From Clostridia bacterium (lineage in GTDB: Bacteria; Bacillota; Clostridia; UBA1381), in the NCBI GenBank assembly GCA_900756545.1, contig CAAEKO010000047.1, positions 6,297-70,296 of the forward strand: a DNA stretch of 64,000 nt, in the 5' to 3' direction. Positions 57,043-64,000 of the stretch are shown here, piece by piece. Both the position numbers and the translations under genes were made by a program. How positions within the stretch are numbered: position 1 is the first letter of the stretch; each line of letters begins with the position of its first letter. The notes under the pieces were generated by a model. The model did not search any database. It was not told the origin of the DNA and saw nothing but the letters and a program-made list of their open reading frames with translations.

Positions 57043-57552
57043 TTGGATCGTTTAGAAGTAGGCAAAATCATCAACACGCATGGCCTGCGGGGCGAAGTGA
57101 AAATCCAGTCCTGGACAGATTCACCGGATGTTTTTGAGGATTTGGGCTATGTTTTTGTATCCGGCAAGCTCATAGATCAAAAGCTCACCATAAAACAGGT
57201 AAAGTACCAGAAGAATAATATCATTGTAAAGTTCGATGAGATTAATACCATTGAGGAAGCCGAGCGCTACAAAAACTGCGTGCTGACCGCCGATCGTGAC
57301 ATGCTGGGCGATCTCCCGGAAGGGGTCTATTATATTGCCGACCTGATCGGACTCAAAGTACAGACTGAGGACGGTACAGTTTTAGGCACAGTTACAGATG
57401 TTTTTCAAACCGGCGCCAATGACGTCTATGAGGTTTCCCGTCCTGAAGATAAGCCTCTTCTCCTCCCTGCCATCCCAAATGTTGTTTGCCGGATAGATTT
57501 GGCAGACGGTATAATCGTTGTACAGCTTTTGGAGGGGCTTTTGGATTTATGA
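57043..57552 (+). CDS. rimM: Ribosome maturation factor RimM
   Basis: A 169-residue protein needed for 30S head assembly: GKIINTHGLRGEVKIQSWTD, VYYIADLIGLKVQTEDGTVL, NDVYEVSRPEDKPLLLPAIP. Start is TTG 57043 with AAAGGAGG upstream. trmD overlaps its stop. Confidence 0.96.
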   Translation: MDRLEVGKIINTHGLRGEVKIQSWTDSPDVFEDLGYVFVSGKLIDQKLTIKQVKYQKNNIIVKFDEINTIEEAERYKNCVLTADRDMLGDLPEGVYYIADLIGLKVQTEDGTVLGTVTDVFQTGANDVYEVSRPEDKPLLLPAIPNVVCRIDLADGIIVVQLLEGLLDL

Positions 57553-58289
57553 TACGTTTTGACGTTCTGACCCTGTTTCCAGCCATGTTCGAAGCGGTTT
57601 TAGGTGACAGCATTATCAAACGCGCCCGGGAAAATGAACTTGTAGACTTACACTTTATTGACATCCGATCTTTTTCCAAGAACAAGCATCGGAAAACAGA
57701 CGACTATCCCTATAGCGGCGGCGGCGGTATGTTAATGACGCCCCAGCCGATTTATGACGCTTACCAGAGTGTGGCCGCCGGACTGAATTATAAGCCCCAT
57801 ACGATTTATATGTCACCCCAGGGATCGGTTTTCGACCAGAAAAAAGCAATAGCACTTGCGCATAAGGAACATATCGTATTGCTTTGCGGCCACTACGAAG
57901 GTATTGACCAGCGCGTCATCGACCTCATTGTAGACGAAGAGCTATCCATGGGAGATTTTGTGCTGACTGGCGGCGAAATCCCAGCCATGGCTGTAATTGA
58001 TGCAGTAAGCCGGATGATCCCGGGTGTGCTGGCTGAAGAAAGTTCATTTCAAAATGAAAGCCATTTTTCCGGTCTTTTGGAATATCCGCAGTATACAAGA
58101 CCCGAGGAATTTATGGGGATCCGCATTCCGGACGTCCTGATTTCCGGGCACCACGCCAAAATTGAAGAGTGGAAACACGTTGAAGCGCTTCGCAATACCT
58201 TCCACAAACGACCGGATTTATTAGATACCGCGCCTTTAACGGAGAGCGACAGGACGTTGCTTAATCAGTGGAAACGAGCTGAAGAATAG
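57549..58289 (+). CDS. trmD: tRNA (guanine-N1)-methyltransferase
   Basis: A 246-residue SPOUT enzyme that makes m1G37. Start MIRFDVLTLFPAMFEAVLGD; knot motifs LLCGHYEGIDQRVIDLIVDE and FVLTGGEIPAMAVIDAVSRM; then QNESHFSGLLEYPQYTRPEE. ATG overlaps the rimM stop (ATGA). rplS, which usually follows, is absent; a terminator does. Confidence 0.96.
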   Translation: MIRFDVLTLFPAMFEAVLGDSIIKRARENELVDLHFIDIRSFSKNKHRKTDDYPYSGGGGMLMTPQPIYDAYQSVAAGLNYKPHTIYMSPQGSVFDQKKAIALAHKEHIVLLCGHYEGIDQRVIDLIVDEELSMGDFVLTGGEIPAMAVIDAVSRMIPGVLAEESSFQNESHFSGLLEYPQYTRPEEFMGIRIPDVLISGHHAKIEEWKHVEALRNTFHKRPDLLDTAPLTESDRTLLNQWKRAEE

Positions 58290-58301
58290 TAATTTTTAAC
58301 C

Positions 58302-58342
58302 AAAAAAAGCTGTCATTTTTGTATAAAATGACAGCTTTTTTT
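58302..58342 (+). terminator. Terminator after trmD
   Basis: An 18-bp stem (58302-58319 / 58325-58342) of AAAAAAAGCTGTCATTTT and its complement, loop TGTAT, ending in a T-run. Confidence 0.93.
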
Positions 58343-58419
58343 ATATAGTCTTGTAATCTGTTCAGGCGCATGTTACAATATATGATGGGTAAAGTCACAA
58401 ACCGAAAGGAACCATTTTT

Positions 58420-60069
58420 ATGGAAAATCAGGCAAAAGAAGCAGTTCTATTAAACCAACTGAATATATCTGCGGCTGGAAGTAACTGCCAGATACGCCTG
58501 GGAGATATTGATAATGACGGCAGACTGGAAATCATTCTGCTCCAACCAGATATCATCTCAGATGAGCGGTACTTTCCCCATGCTGTCACGGCAGCAACCG
58601 CTTTTAATTTGGAAGGGGATATTCTTTGGCAAATTGGTACGCCGGAACCCGATATTCCGCCCTGTAAATCCGATCTGCCGGCACAAATCTATGATTGGGA
58701 TAACGACGGTAGCAATGAGTTGCTCTGTGTGATGAACAGGGAATTTTGTGTTTTTGACGGTTCTACTGGTACTATCAAGCTTAAATATCCACTTCCTGCG
58801 CCCGACGCCCACGATTGCATTGTTATTGCAAATCTGGAGGGCAGTTCTTATCCGCAGAATATTTTGTTAAAAAACAAATATCACGAAATGTGGGCTTTGG
58901 ATAAAAGCTTTAATCTGCTTTGGAATGTAAAGGGGAATCTGGGACACATGCCTGTCCCCTTTGACTTAGACGGCGATGGCCGGGACGAAATTATTGCAGG
59001 ATACAGCGTATTCAACGCTGATGGGAAGCTATTGTGGAAAGCCGAAAACGTGGAGCATCATCCGGATTGTATCTGGGTGAGCAATTTAGCACAGGTAAAA
59101 GCCGCGGCGCCGTCGGTTCTATTTGGCGGGCTGGAGACCCGCGCCTATTCCTTCTCTGGCGAACATTTGTGGACACTTGCCGGTATGCACTCTACAAACA
59201 GCATTCAGCCCGGAAACTTCAGAGCAGATTTAAAGGGCGTCGAAGTTGCAGGCGTAAATACGGCAGATACAGATATTGACGAGATTTTTTTAGCAGATTA
59301 CCATGGTAATACGCTGTTTAATGAAAAGCGAACCACTGCAAACGGACGTACGATTTTATCTGATATTTATAATTTTGATGGGCAGAATACAGATTTATTG
59401 CTGGCCTGCCGCGGTGATACCCATACGGTAATGATTTATGATGGTATGATGAATCCAGTGTATACCTTTTCTGCCGCAGGTTATCCCCTGTCGGCTGATT
59501 TGTTGGGTGATGGGATTCCGCAAGTCTTAATTTTAGATGATACACAGCTTTGGATTTTTTCTGCTTTTGAGATAGAACTATCCAGCTCTCCGCTTCCTTA
59601 TGGACGGCACCAGCCTAAATCCCTGTATAATGCAACAGTTTATCCGTGCGGGGAAATTGAGCCTTGGCGGTATGCACCAAGCTACATTACCGGGAATTTC
59701 ACCACCAGGTCAGTCTATCCCTGGGCGGAAACTTGCGCTATGTGCGGCGGCGAGGAAGTCGAGCTCCCAATTACGCGTGCGGATTTCCTGGTTTTGCTCG
59801 TGCAGGCTTTAGGACTTAAAGGCTGCGCACAGGAAAATTACTTTGATGTTAAACCTTGTGAATACTATTTTAACGCGGCAGGCGTTGCGAAACAAAATGG
59901 TTTGTTCGAAGGCGTAAAGCTCAGTCCCTTATCCGCATTAACAGCCGCAGATGCGGCGGAAATACTGAAAAGGGCTGGATTTAATCCGATTATGCAGAAA
60001 GCTGGCGAGGATATTCTCTCTGTTTTTGACGCAGCAAAATTGATTTTACAAACAAGACCAAAACAATAA
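58420..60069 (+). CDS. Beta-propeller (FG-GAP/PL11-like) protein with C-terminal SLH-like domain, no signal peptide
   Basis: A 549-residue protein. Calcium-loop repeats RLGDIDNDGRLEIILL, YDWDNDGSNELLCVM and PFDLDGDGRDEIIAGYSVFN, with DGKLLWKAENVEHHPDCIWV, resemble rhamnogalacturonan lyase family 11 propellers. The catalytic pattern is not confirmed. The C-terminus (about 440-549) has SLH-like residues (ITRADFLVLLVQALGLKG, YFDVKPCEYYFNAAGVAKQN). The N-terminus MENQAKEAVLLNQLNISAAG has no signal peptide, odd for an SLH protein. AAAGGAA precedes the ATG. Surface location not supported by its start. Confidence 0.75.
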   Translation: MENQAKEAVLLNQLNISAAGSNCQIRLGDIDNDGRLEIILLQPDIISDERYFPHAVTAATAFNLEGDILWQIGTPEPDIPPCKSDLPAQIYDWDNDGSNELLCVMNREFCVFDGSTGTIKLKYPLPAPDAHDCIVIANLEGSSYPQNILLKNKYHEMWALDKSFNLLWNVKGNLGHMPVPFDLDGDGRDEIIAGYSVFNADGKLLWKAENVEHHPDCIWVSNLAQVKAAAPSVLFGGLETRAYSFSGEHLWTLAGMHSTNSIQPGNFRADLKGVEVAGVNTADTDIDEIFLADYHGNTLFNEKRTTANGRTILSDIYNFDGQNTDLLLACRGDTHTVMIYDGMMNPVYTFSAAGYPLSADLLGDGIPQVLILDDTQLWIFSAFEIELSSSPLPYGRHQPKSLYNATVYPCGEIEPWRYAPSYITGNFTTRSVYPWAETCAMCGGEEVELPITRADFLVLLVQALGLKGCAQENYFDVKPCEYYFNAAGVAKQNGLFEGVKLSPLSALTAADAAEILKRAGFNPIMQKAGEDILSVFDAAKLILQTRPKQ

Positions 60070-60101
60070 AAAGCGGACAGATCATAACCTGTCCGCTTTT
60101 T
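60068..60101. terminator. Bidirectional terminator before guaB
   Basis: AAAAAGCGGACAG, loop ATCATAAC, CTGTCCGCTTTTT. It lies between the convergent propeller gene and guaB. Confidence 0.92.
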
Positions 60102-60102
60102 A

Positions 60103-61569
60103 TTATGCTTGTGTATTATAACTATAATTTGGCGCTTCCTTCGTAATATAAATATCGTGAGGATGGCTTTCCTTTAAACCCGCCCCTGTAATTCGTATGA
60201 ATTTTCCGTTCTCTTTCAGTTCGGGGATCGTTTTTGTTCCGCAATATCCCATGCCGGAACGCAGGCCTCCCAACAACTGGAACACAGTATCCGATAAGGA
60301 GCCCTTATATGGCACACGGCCTTCCACGCCTTCAGGTACAAGCTTTTTAGACCCAGTCTGGAAATAACGATCCTTGCTGCCCTTCTCCATAGCCGCTAGG
60401 GAACCCATGCCACGGTAAACCTTGAATCGTCTTCCCTGATATATCTCAAATTCTCCCGGACTTTCTTCGCAGCCCGCTAAAAGACTTCCCATCATAACTA
60501 CATCCGCACCGGCGGCAATCGCCTTGGTAATGTCTCCCGAATATTTGATTCCGCCATCAGCAATAACCGGGATTCCATATTTTTTTGCAATCTGGCTTAC
60601 ATCATAAATGGCCGTAATCTGCGGTGCGCCAATACCGGCAATAACACGGGTAGTGCAGATAGAACCCGGTCCTATCCCCACCTTTAGACAGTCCGCGCCG
60701 GCCTTTATCAAATCCTCCGCAGCCTCTGCCGTAGCTATGTTTCCTACAACTACCGGAATGTCCGGATACGCTTTTTTTACTTCCTCCAGTTTAGTGATAA
60801 TGTTTTTGGAGTGACCATGTGCGGAATCCAGCACCAGTACGTCTACACCTGCTTTTACAAGCGCTTCTACTCGGATAAGCATATCGTCGGTCACGCCAAT
60901 CGCCGCTCCGCATAGCAGACGTCCATTTTGATCCTTTGCCGCATTCGGATAACGAACGGCCTTTTCAATATCCTTTATTGTAATTAAACCCTTTAAATGA
61001 TTCTCCCGGTCTACGATCGGCAGCTTCTCAATTTTATATTTACGGAGTATTTCCTGCGCCTGCTCCAAGGTTGTACCCTCCGGCGCAGTAATTAGGTTTT
61101 CGCTGGTCATGGCTTCTTTTATCTTTTTGGAGAAATCCACCTCGAACCGGAGATCGCGGTTTGTGATGATACCTACAAGCTTATTATCCTTATCACACAC
61201 AGGGACGCCGGAAATTTTATATTTTCCCATCAAGGCATCTGCCTCCCGCAGGGTATGCTCTTCGGTCAAGCTGAATGGGTTGGTAATTACCCCATTTTCT
61301 GAACGTTTAACCTTGTCCACCTCATTGGCCTGTTCTTCGATAGTCATATTTTTATGTATTACGCCGATGCCGCCTTCTCTGGCGATCGCAATCGCCATGG
61401 GTGATTCCGTAACTGTATCCATCGCCGAGCTCATCATAGGAATATTGAGCCTGATCGTTTTGGTCAGATTCGTGGTCAGATCCACTTCATTGGGGGTGAA
61501 ATCCGATGCCTGCGGCAAAAGCAGCACGTCATCAAACGTCAATCCCTCTTTTTCAAATTTACCAGCCAT
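60103..61569 (-). CDS. guaB: IMP dehydrogenase
   Basis: A 488-residue enzyme oxidising IMP to XMP. TIM barrel start LTFDDVLLLPQASDFTPNEV; CBS pair in about residues 95-205; NAD loop VLDSAHGHSKNI; catalytic Cys in VGIGPGSICTTRVIAG; flap YRGMGSLAAMEKGSKDRYFQ. ATG 61569 has AAGGGAG 8 nt upstream. Guanine branch of purine synthesis, complementing hpt at 50.9 kb. Confidence 0.97.
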   Translation of the reverse strand: MAGKFEKEGLTFDDVLLLPQASDFTPNEVDLTTNLTKTIRLNIPMMSSAMDTVTESPMAIAIAREGGIGVIHKNMTIEEQANEVDKVKRSENGVITNPFSLTEEHTLREADALMGKYKISGVPVCDKDNKLVGIITNRDLRFEVDFSKKIKEAMTSENLITAPEGTTLEQAQEILRKYKIEKLPIVDRENHLKGLITIKDIEKAVRYPNAAKDQNGRLLCGAAIGVTDDMLIRVEALVKAGVDVLVLDSAHGHSKNIITKLEEVKKAYPDIPVVVGNIATAEAAEDLIKAGADCLKVGIGPGSICTTRVIAGIGAPQITAIYDVSQIAKKYGIPVIADGGIKYSGDITKAIAAGADVVMMGSLLAGCEESPGEFEIYQGRRFKVYRGMGSLAAMEKGSKDRYFQTGSKKLVPEGVEGRVPYKGSLSDTVFQLLGGLRSGMGYCGTKTIPELKENGKFIRITGAGLKESHPHDIYITKEAPNYSYNTQA

Positions 61570-61604
61570 ACGCCATACTCCCTTCAAATTTTATATGTTA
61601 TATT

Positions 61605-61633
61605 ATTTTATCAAATTTCGATAGAATTTTCAA
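61605..61633 (-). promoter_or_regulatory. Promoter of guaB
   Basis: On the minus strand TTGAAA (61628-61633), a 17-bp spacer and TAAAAT (61605-61610). Confidence 0.82.
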
Positions 61634-61666
61634 TATATTTTTAGCACTAATTTGCCAAATATACGG

Positions 61667-61690
61667 GGACTATTTTCGTCAAAATAGTCC
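61667..61690. repeat. 10-bp inverted repeat between guaB and cotJA
   Basis: GGACTATTTT and AAAATAGTCC flank CGTC. It is symmetric and without T-run; an operator or a stem in either 5' region. Confidence 0.6.
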
Positions 61691-61765
61691 GATTCACGTT
61701 TTTCATTATTCGGCATATTATGTAAACATAGATATATCTATAAATTTTAAAAAGGAGCGAATTTT

Positions 61766-61960
61766 ATGGAAGACATCCAAAAACCCTGCTGCCCCGCCAA
61801 AGGATGCGGCTGTGTCGGATACGGCTATGTTCCGATCCAATTCATGGACGAGACCTTTGGACCAGAGGAAGGCCTGAAAAACGGCACTATTTTCCCTGAA
61901 CTGGCACTGGATATCTGTGAGTATGGAAAAATCTGCAAGCAAATAGGAGGCCTGATGTAA
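61766..61960 (+). CDS. cotJA: Spore coat-associated protein CotJA
   Basis: A 64-residue protein with KPCCPAKGCGCVGYGYVPIQ near the start and EEGLKNGTIFPELALDICEY later, as in CotJA. CotJA is synthesised in the mother cell under sigma-E in Bacillus. AAAGGAG precedes the ATG. No clear sigma-E promoter was found: a CATATTAT box at 61709-61716 lacks a good partner. Its stop overlaps the cotJB start (TAATG). Confidence 0.92.
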   Translation: MEDIQKPCCPAKGCGCVGYGYVPIQFMDETFGPEEGLKNGTIFPELALDICEYGKICKQIGGLM

Positions 61961-62214
61961 TGGAGAAACAAGATACCTTAAAACGTCTGCAAACCTATAA
62001 TTTTGCGGCCTACGACATGCTTTTGTACCTGGACACCCATCCCAATGATAAAAAAGCATTCGCTATGTTTAAAGATTTAGTTGCCAAAACACGGGAACTG
62101 AAAAAAGAGTATGAAAAGGCGTACGGTCCTTTGACGCCATTCTCCGCGGCACAGTCTGCTACTTTTGATTGGTTGGAATCACCGTGGCCGTGGGAAAAGG
62201 AGGCTAATAAATAA
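61960..62214 (+). CDS. cotJB: Spore coat protein CotJB
   Basis: An 84-residue protein: LKRLQTYNFAAYDMLLYLDT, HPNDKKAFAMFKDLVAKTRE, FDWLESPWPWEKEANK, the family hallmarks. It overlaps cotJA and cotJC by one base each (TAATG), suggesting tight coupling. Confidence 0.94.
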   Translation: MEKQDTLKRLQTYNFAAYDMLLYLDTHPNDKKAFAMFKDLVAKTRELKKEYEKAYGPLTPFSAAQSATFDWLESPWPWEKEANK

Positions 62215-62780
62215 TGTTTAGATATGATAAATTTTTAGAGTATCCAATTAAAATTAAAAATCCAAATCCAAAACTGGCAAACATCATCATTACCCAGTAC
62301 GGCGGCCCAAATGGTGAATTAGGCGCCTCTTTACGTTATCTGTCCCAGCGTTACACAATGCCCGATGATATCACAAAAGGTCTATTAACTGATATTGGCA
62401 CAGAAGAACTCGGCCATTTAGAGATGGTTGGTACATTGGTTGCACAATTATCAAAGGGCACCACTGGAAAAGACTGGCTTCCCCACAGTGCAGAATACTA
62501 CGCTGACAATGGTGCATCTGTATTCCCGCAGAATGCGCAGGGATCCCCCTTTACCGCCGCCAGTATAGCCGTAACCGGCGATCCGTTGACAAATTTATAC
62601 GAGGATTTAGCAGCAGAGCAAAAAGCCCGCGCTGTATATGACAACATTCTCCGTCTTTCCGACGATGCTGACGTGAATGACGTGATCAGATTCCTGCGCC
62701 AGCGTGAGGTTATACATTTCCAGCGTTTTGGTGAAGCAAATTATACTGATTCACACGGATTATCGCATAATAATATGTAA
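62214..62780 (+). CDS. cotJC: Manganese catalase-like spore coat protein CotJC
   Basis: A 188-residue ferritin-like protein. PKLANIIITQYGGPNGELGA, IGTEELGHLEMVGTLVAQL (Glu-x-x-His metal ligands), EDLAAEQKARAVYDNILRLS and FLRQREVIHFQRFGE give the dinuclear Mn site. Catalase activity is likely in the spore coat. Last gene of cotJABC; no strong terminator follows. Confidence 0.95.
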   Translation: MFRYDKFLEYPIKIKNPNPKLANIIITQYGGPNGELGASLRYLSQRYTMPDDITKGLLTDIGTEELGHLEMVGTLVAQLSKGTTGKDWLPHSAEYYADNGASVFPQNAQGSPFTAASIAVTGDPLTNLYEDLAAEQKARAVYDNILRLSDDADVNDVIRFLRQREVIHFQRFGEANYTDSHGLSHNNM

Positions 62781-62943
62781 ACTGTAACTGTAATAAAAAA
62801 GACGGATGACATGGGGATCATCTCCTATCTGTGACAGCCTTTCCAGTTATGGCATTTTGGGTAAAATTCATAAATTTCAAGAAATAAAACTGTTATTTAT
62901 AACAAATATTCGTAAAATTTTTTATTTTTGCATAAAATTATGC

Positions 62944-62972
62944 TTGCAAAAAAAAATGTTTTCCAGTATAAT
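62944..62972 (+). promoter_or_regulatory. Promoter upstream of a terminator-ended leader
   Basis: TTGCAA 62944-62949, a 17-bp spacer and TATAAT 62967-62972. Between 62781 and 63089 there is no supported gene; the 69-codon open frame from 62806 has no start signal. Confidence 0.72.
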
Positions 62973-63009
62973 AAAAATTGATTTGAATATCGGCGCGTAT
63001 AATGGTTCA

Positions 63010-63046
63010 GCGTGAGATTATGTGAGTAATCTCACGCTTTCTTTTT
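63010..63046 (+). terminator. Terminator or attenuator before the DUF2798-like gene
   Basis: GCGTGAGATTA, loop TGTGAG, TAATCTCACGC (perfect 11-bp stem) then TTTCTTTTT. The transcript from the promoter at 62944 would be about 70 nt and the DUF2798-like gene starts 44 nt later. Confidence 0.85.
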
Positions 63047-63089
63047 GTCCGTTATTCATTAAAATTGTTATATTAAAGGAGAAAAGAAA

Positions 63090-63599
63090 ATGGATTTTTA
63101 CATGAAGCTTCCCCGGACAAAAAAGGAATTTGCGTTGTTTATGGCGGTGATATCCATAATATCCGTCAATATTATCGCACCGTTAATCACATGCTTCGAG
63201 GCAGGATTCCATCTGTATATCTGGGCTGACGCGCTGAAGGTAATCCCCTTTATTTGGCTGAGTGTAATTGCTTTGGTACTGCTTACATATAGGCCTGCTG
63301 AATGGTTAACTGCAAAAATTATCGAAAAGGACGACAGCTTTAACGCACACATAGTCGTTAATATTTTATGCACTGTATTCTTGATGTCGATATTCTTGAC
63401 TGTTATCGGTACATGGATCGGCAGCAGGCATGTGAGCATAGAGCCTATTCGCATGTTTTTTCATAAATGGCCCCGGAATTTTGCTATTTCCTTTGCTGTA
63501 GAGGCTTGTATCGCCCAGCCGGCCGCAAGATTTGTAATTCTGAAGCTGCATCAAATGACAGATAGAAAAAGCAGTCCTGCGGCATTCTCTGCGGAGTAG
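63090..63599 (+). CDS. DUF2798-like integral membrane protein
   Basis: A 169-residue protein with four hydrophobic segments (LFMAVISIISVNIIAPLITC, VIPFIWLSVIALVLLTYRPA, HIVVNILCTVFLMSIFLTVI, and NFAISFAVEACIAQPAARFV). IEPIRMFFHKWPRNFAISFA and ACIAQPAARFVILKL match the DUF2798 repeat motif. Function unknown. AAAGGAG precedes the ATG. A terminator-like hairpin upstream suggests attenuated expression. Confidence 0.82.
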   Translation: MDFYMKLPRTKKEFALFMAVISIISVNIIAPLITCFEAGFHLYIWADALKVIPFIWLSVIALVLLTYRPAEWLTAKIIEKDDSFNAHIVVNILCTVFLMSIFLTVIGTWIGSRHVSIEPIRMFFHKWPRNFAISFAVEACIAQPAARFVILKLHQMTDRKSSPAAFSAE

Positions 63600-63725
63600 A
63601 AACAAATAGGCTCCACCACCGTACGTCTGCGGGTAAAGATGTATAAAAACTTTGTTTACGCGTATGCAATTTTGAGCCATCCTGAAATATCGCAGCACAC
63701 ATTCAAACTTTATGAATTGCAAGAT

Positions 63726-63762
63726 AAAAAATACCTTCTTACTTAATAAGAAGGTATTTTTA
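63726..63762. terminator. Bidirectional terminator
   Basis: AAAAATACCTTCTTA, loop CTTAA, TAAGAAGGTATTTTT, right after the minus-strand phosphoribosyltransferase gene. Could also end the DUF2798-like transcript. Confidence 0.9.
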
Positions 63763-63766
63763 TCAA

Positions 63767-64000
63767 CTATTTTATTTCAGTTCCATCGGCGTGGAACACA
63801 GGAAGCGGCGCGAGATAAATGATATCCTCCCTACCGATTGCATCACCCTCGGCCAGAACAGCCATTCTTCCCACAATGTTACCGCCAACCTGATTGATTA
63901 AGGTTTCCAAAGCCGCCAGCGATTCTCCTGTACTGATCACATCATCCACAATCAGCACACGCTTTCCACGCATAGCCTCCGCCTCATCGCCCCCAATGCA
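63767..64000 (-). CDS. Phosphoribosyltransferase-family protein, N-terminus outside window
   Basis: The complement is open from the window edge (64000) to TAA at 63767: 77 residues. The PRPP-binding loop is VLIVDDVISTGESLAALETL, preceded by GGDEAEAMRGKR. This matches adenine phosphoribosyltransferase-like enzymes or the related regulator fold. The upstream portion lies beyond the edge, so the exact family is uncertain. Confidence 0.82.
   Translation of the reverse strand, partial: CIGGDEAEAMRGKRVLIVDDVISTGESLAALETLINQVGGNIVGRMAVLAEGDAIGREDIIYLAPLPVFHADGTEIK

Noticed and set aside
61690..61720. Sigma-E promoter of cotJABC
   Set aside because: CATATTAT resembles a -10, but the -35 region does not match ATA-type sequence at 14-15 bp; too weak to call.
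62806..63015. Open frame of 69 codons downstream of cotJC
   Set aside because: No start signal; it crosses the promoter and the terminator-like region, and the amino acid pattern is that of AT-rich spacer DNA.

Overview
The window looks like a chromosomal segment of an endospore-forming, Gram-positive anaerobe of the class Clostridia (Bacillota). The reasons are the cotJA-cotJB-cotJC spore-coat operon, a CtsR-controlled ctsR-mcsA-mcsB-clpC operon, S-layer homology (SLH) and 'stalk' (copper amine oxidase N-terminal-like) envelope proteins, strong AGGAGG ribosome binding sites, and many consensus sigma-A promoters with 17-bp spacers, often with an extended TGG in front of the -10. Genus cannot be assigned from sequence alone. 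I see no rRNA, tRNA, CRISPR array, IS element or prophage.

Layout. 1-4.8 kb (minus): an ECF sigma factor, its membrane anti-sigma-like partner and three exported envelope proteins (stalk domain, leucine-rich repeat plus stalk, stalk plus CAP domain). 5.0-8.3 kb: a self-regulated GntR/ABC-transporter operon with a clear operator. 8.3-9.7 kb: a lone hisH-hisF pair. 9.8-14.2 kb: the clp stress operon. 14.4-19.5 kb: a PRPP synthetase-like enzyme, a sugar-nucleotidyltransferase, a CmpB-like membrane protein, and a hemolysin III gene between two paralogous membrane proteins built of about 40-residue repeats. 19.5-22.8 kb: a candidate small RNA, a small ribbon-helix-helix (RHH) gene, a PqqD-like/S26 peptidase/HAD operon and an SLH protein. 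22.9-30.6 kb: CCA-adding enzyme, M14 peptidase, a YcdB/YcdC-SLH protein, RmuC and an asparagine-synthetase-like protein whose active sites are lost. 30.7-35.3 kb: an XRE regulator, rpsF-ssb-rpsR, a NUDIX-MutY fusion, an Spx/ArsC-like protein and a sirtuin. 35.3-38.9 kb: an mgl-type sugar ABC transporter.

39.1-46.6 kb carries recJ-relA followed by the conserved S4-recF-remB-gyrB block that normally lies beside oriC, here without dnaA-dnaN. 46.7-48.3 kb encodes a bacterial tyrosine kinase with a very tyrosine-rich tail and its membrane modulator. 48.4-50.3 kb is leuA behind a leader peptide with clustered leucine codons and a terminator, which reads as a ribosome-mediated attenuator. 50.6-52.5 kb holds a second RHH paralogue and an operon of a catalytically dead class I glutamine amidotransferase homologue, an ECF-type S component and hypoxanthine phosphoribosyltransferase. 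52.6-58.3 kb has a glycolipid glucosyltransferase-like gene, an RNase M5-like Toprim protein and ylxM-ffh-rpsP-khpA-rimM-trmD (no rplS follows). 58.4-64 kb has a beta-propeller/SLH protein, guaB, cotJABC, a DUF2798-like membrane protein and a phosphoribosyltransferase cut by the right edge.

Most of the window is housekeeping. The unusual material is concentrated in the candidate small RNA and RHH units, the two dead amidotransferase homologues, the PqqD/peptidase operon with a 20-bp perfect palindrome, the repeat proteins flanking hemolysin III, and the leu attenuator.
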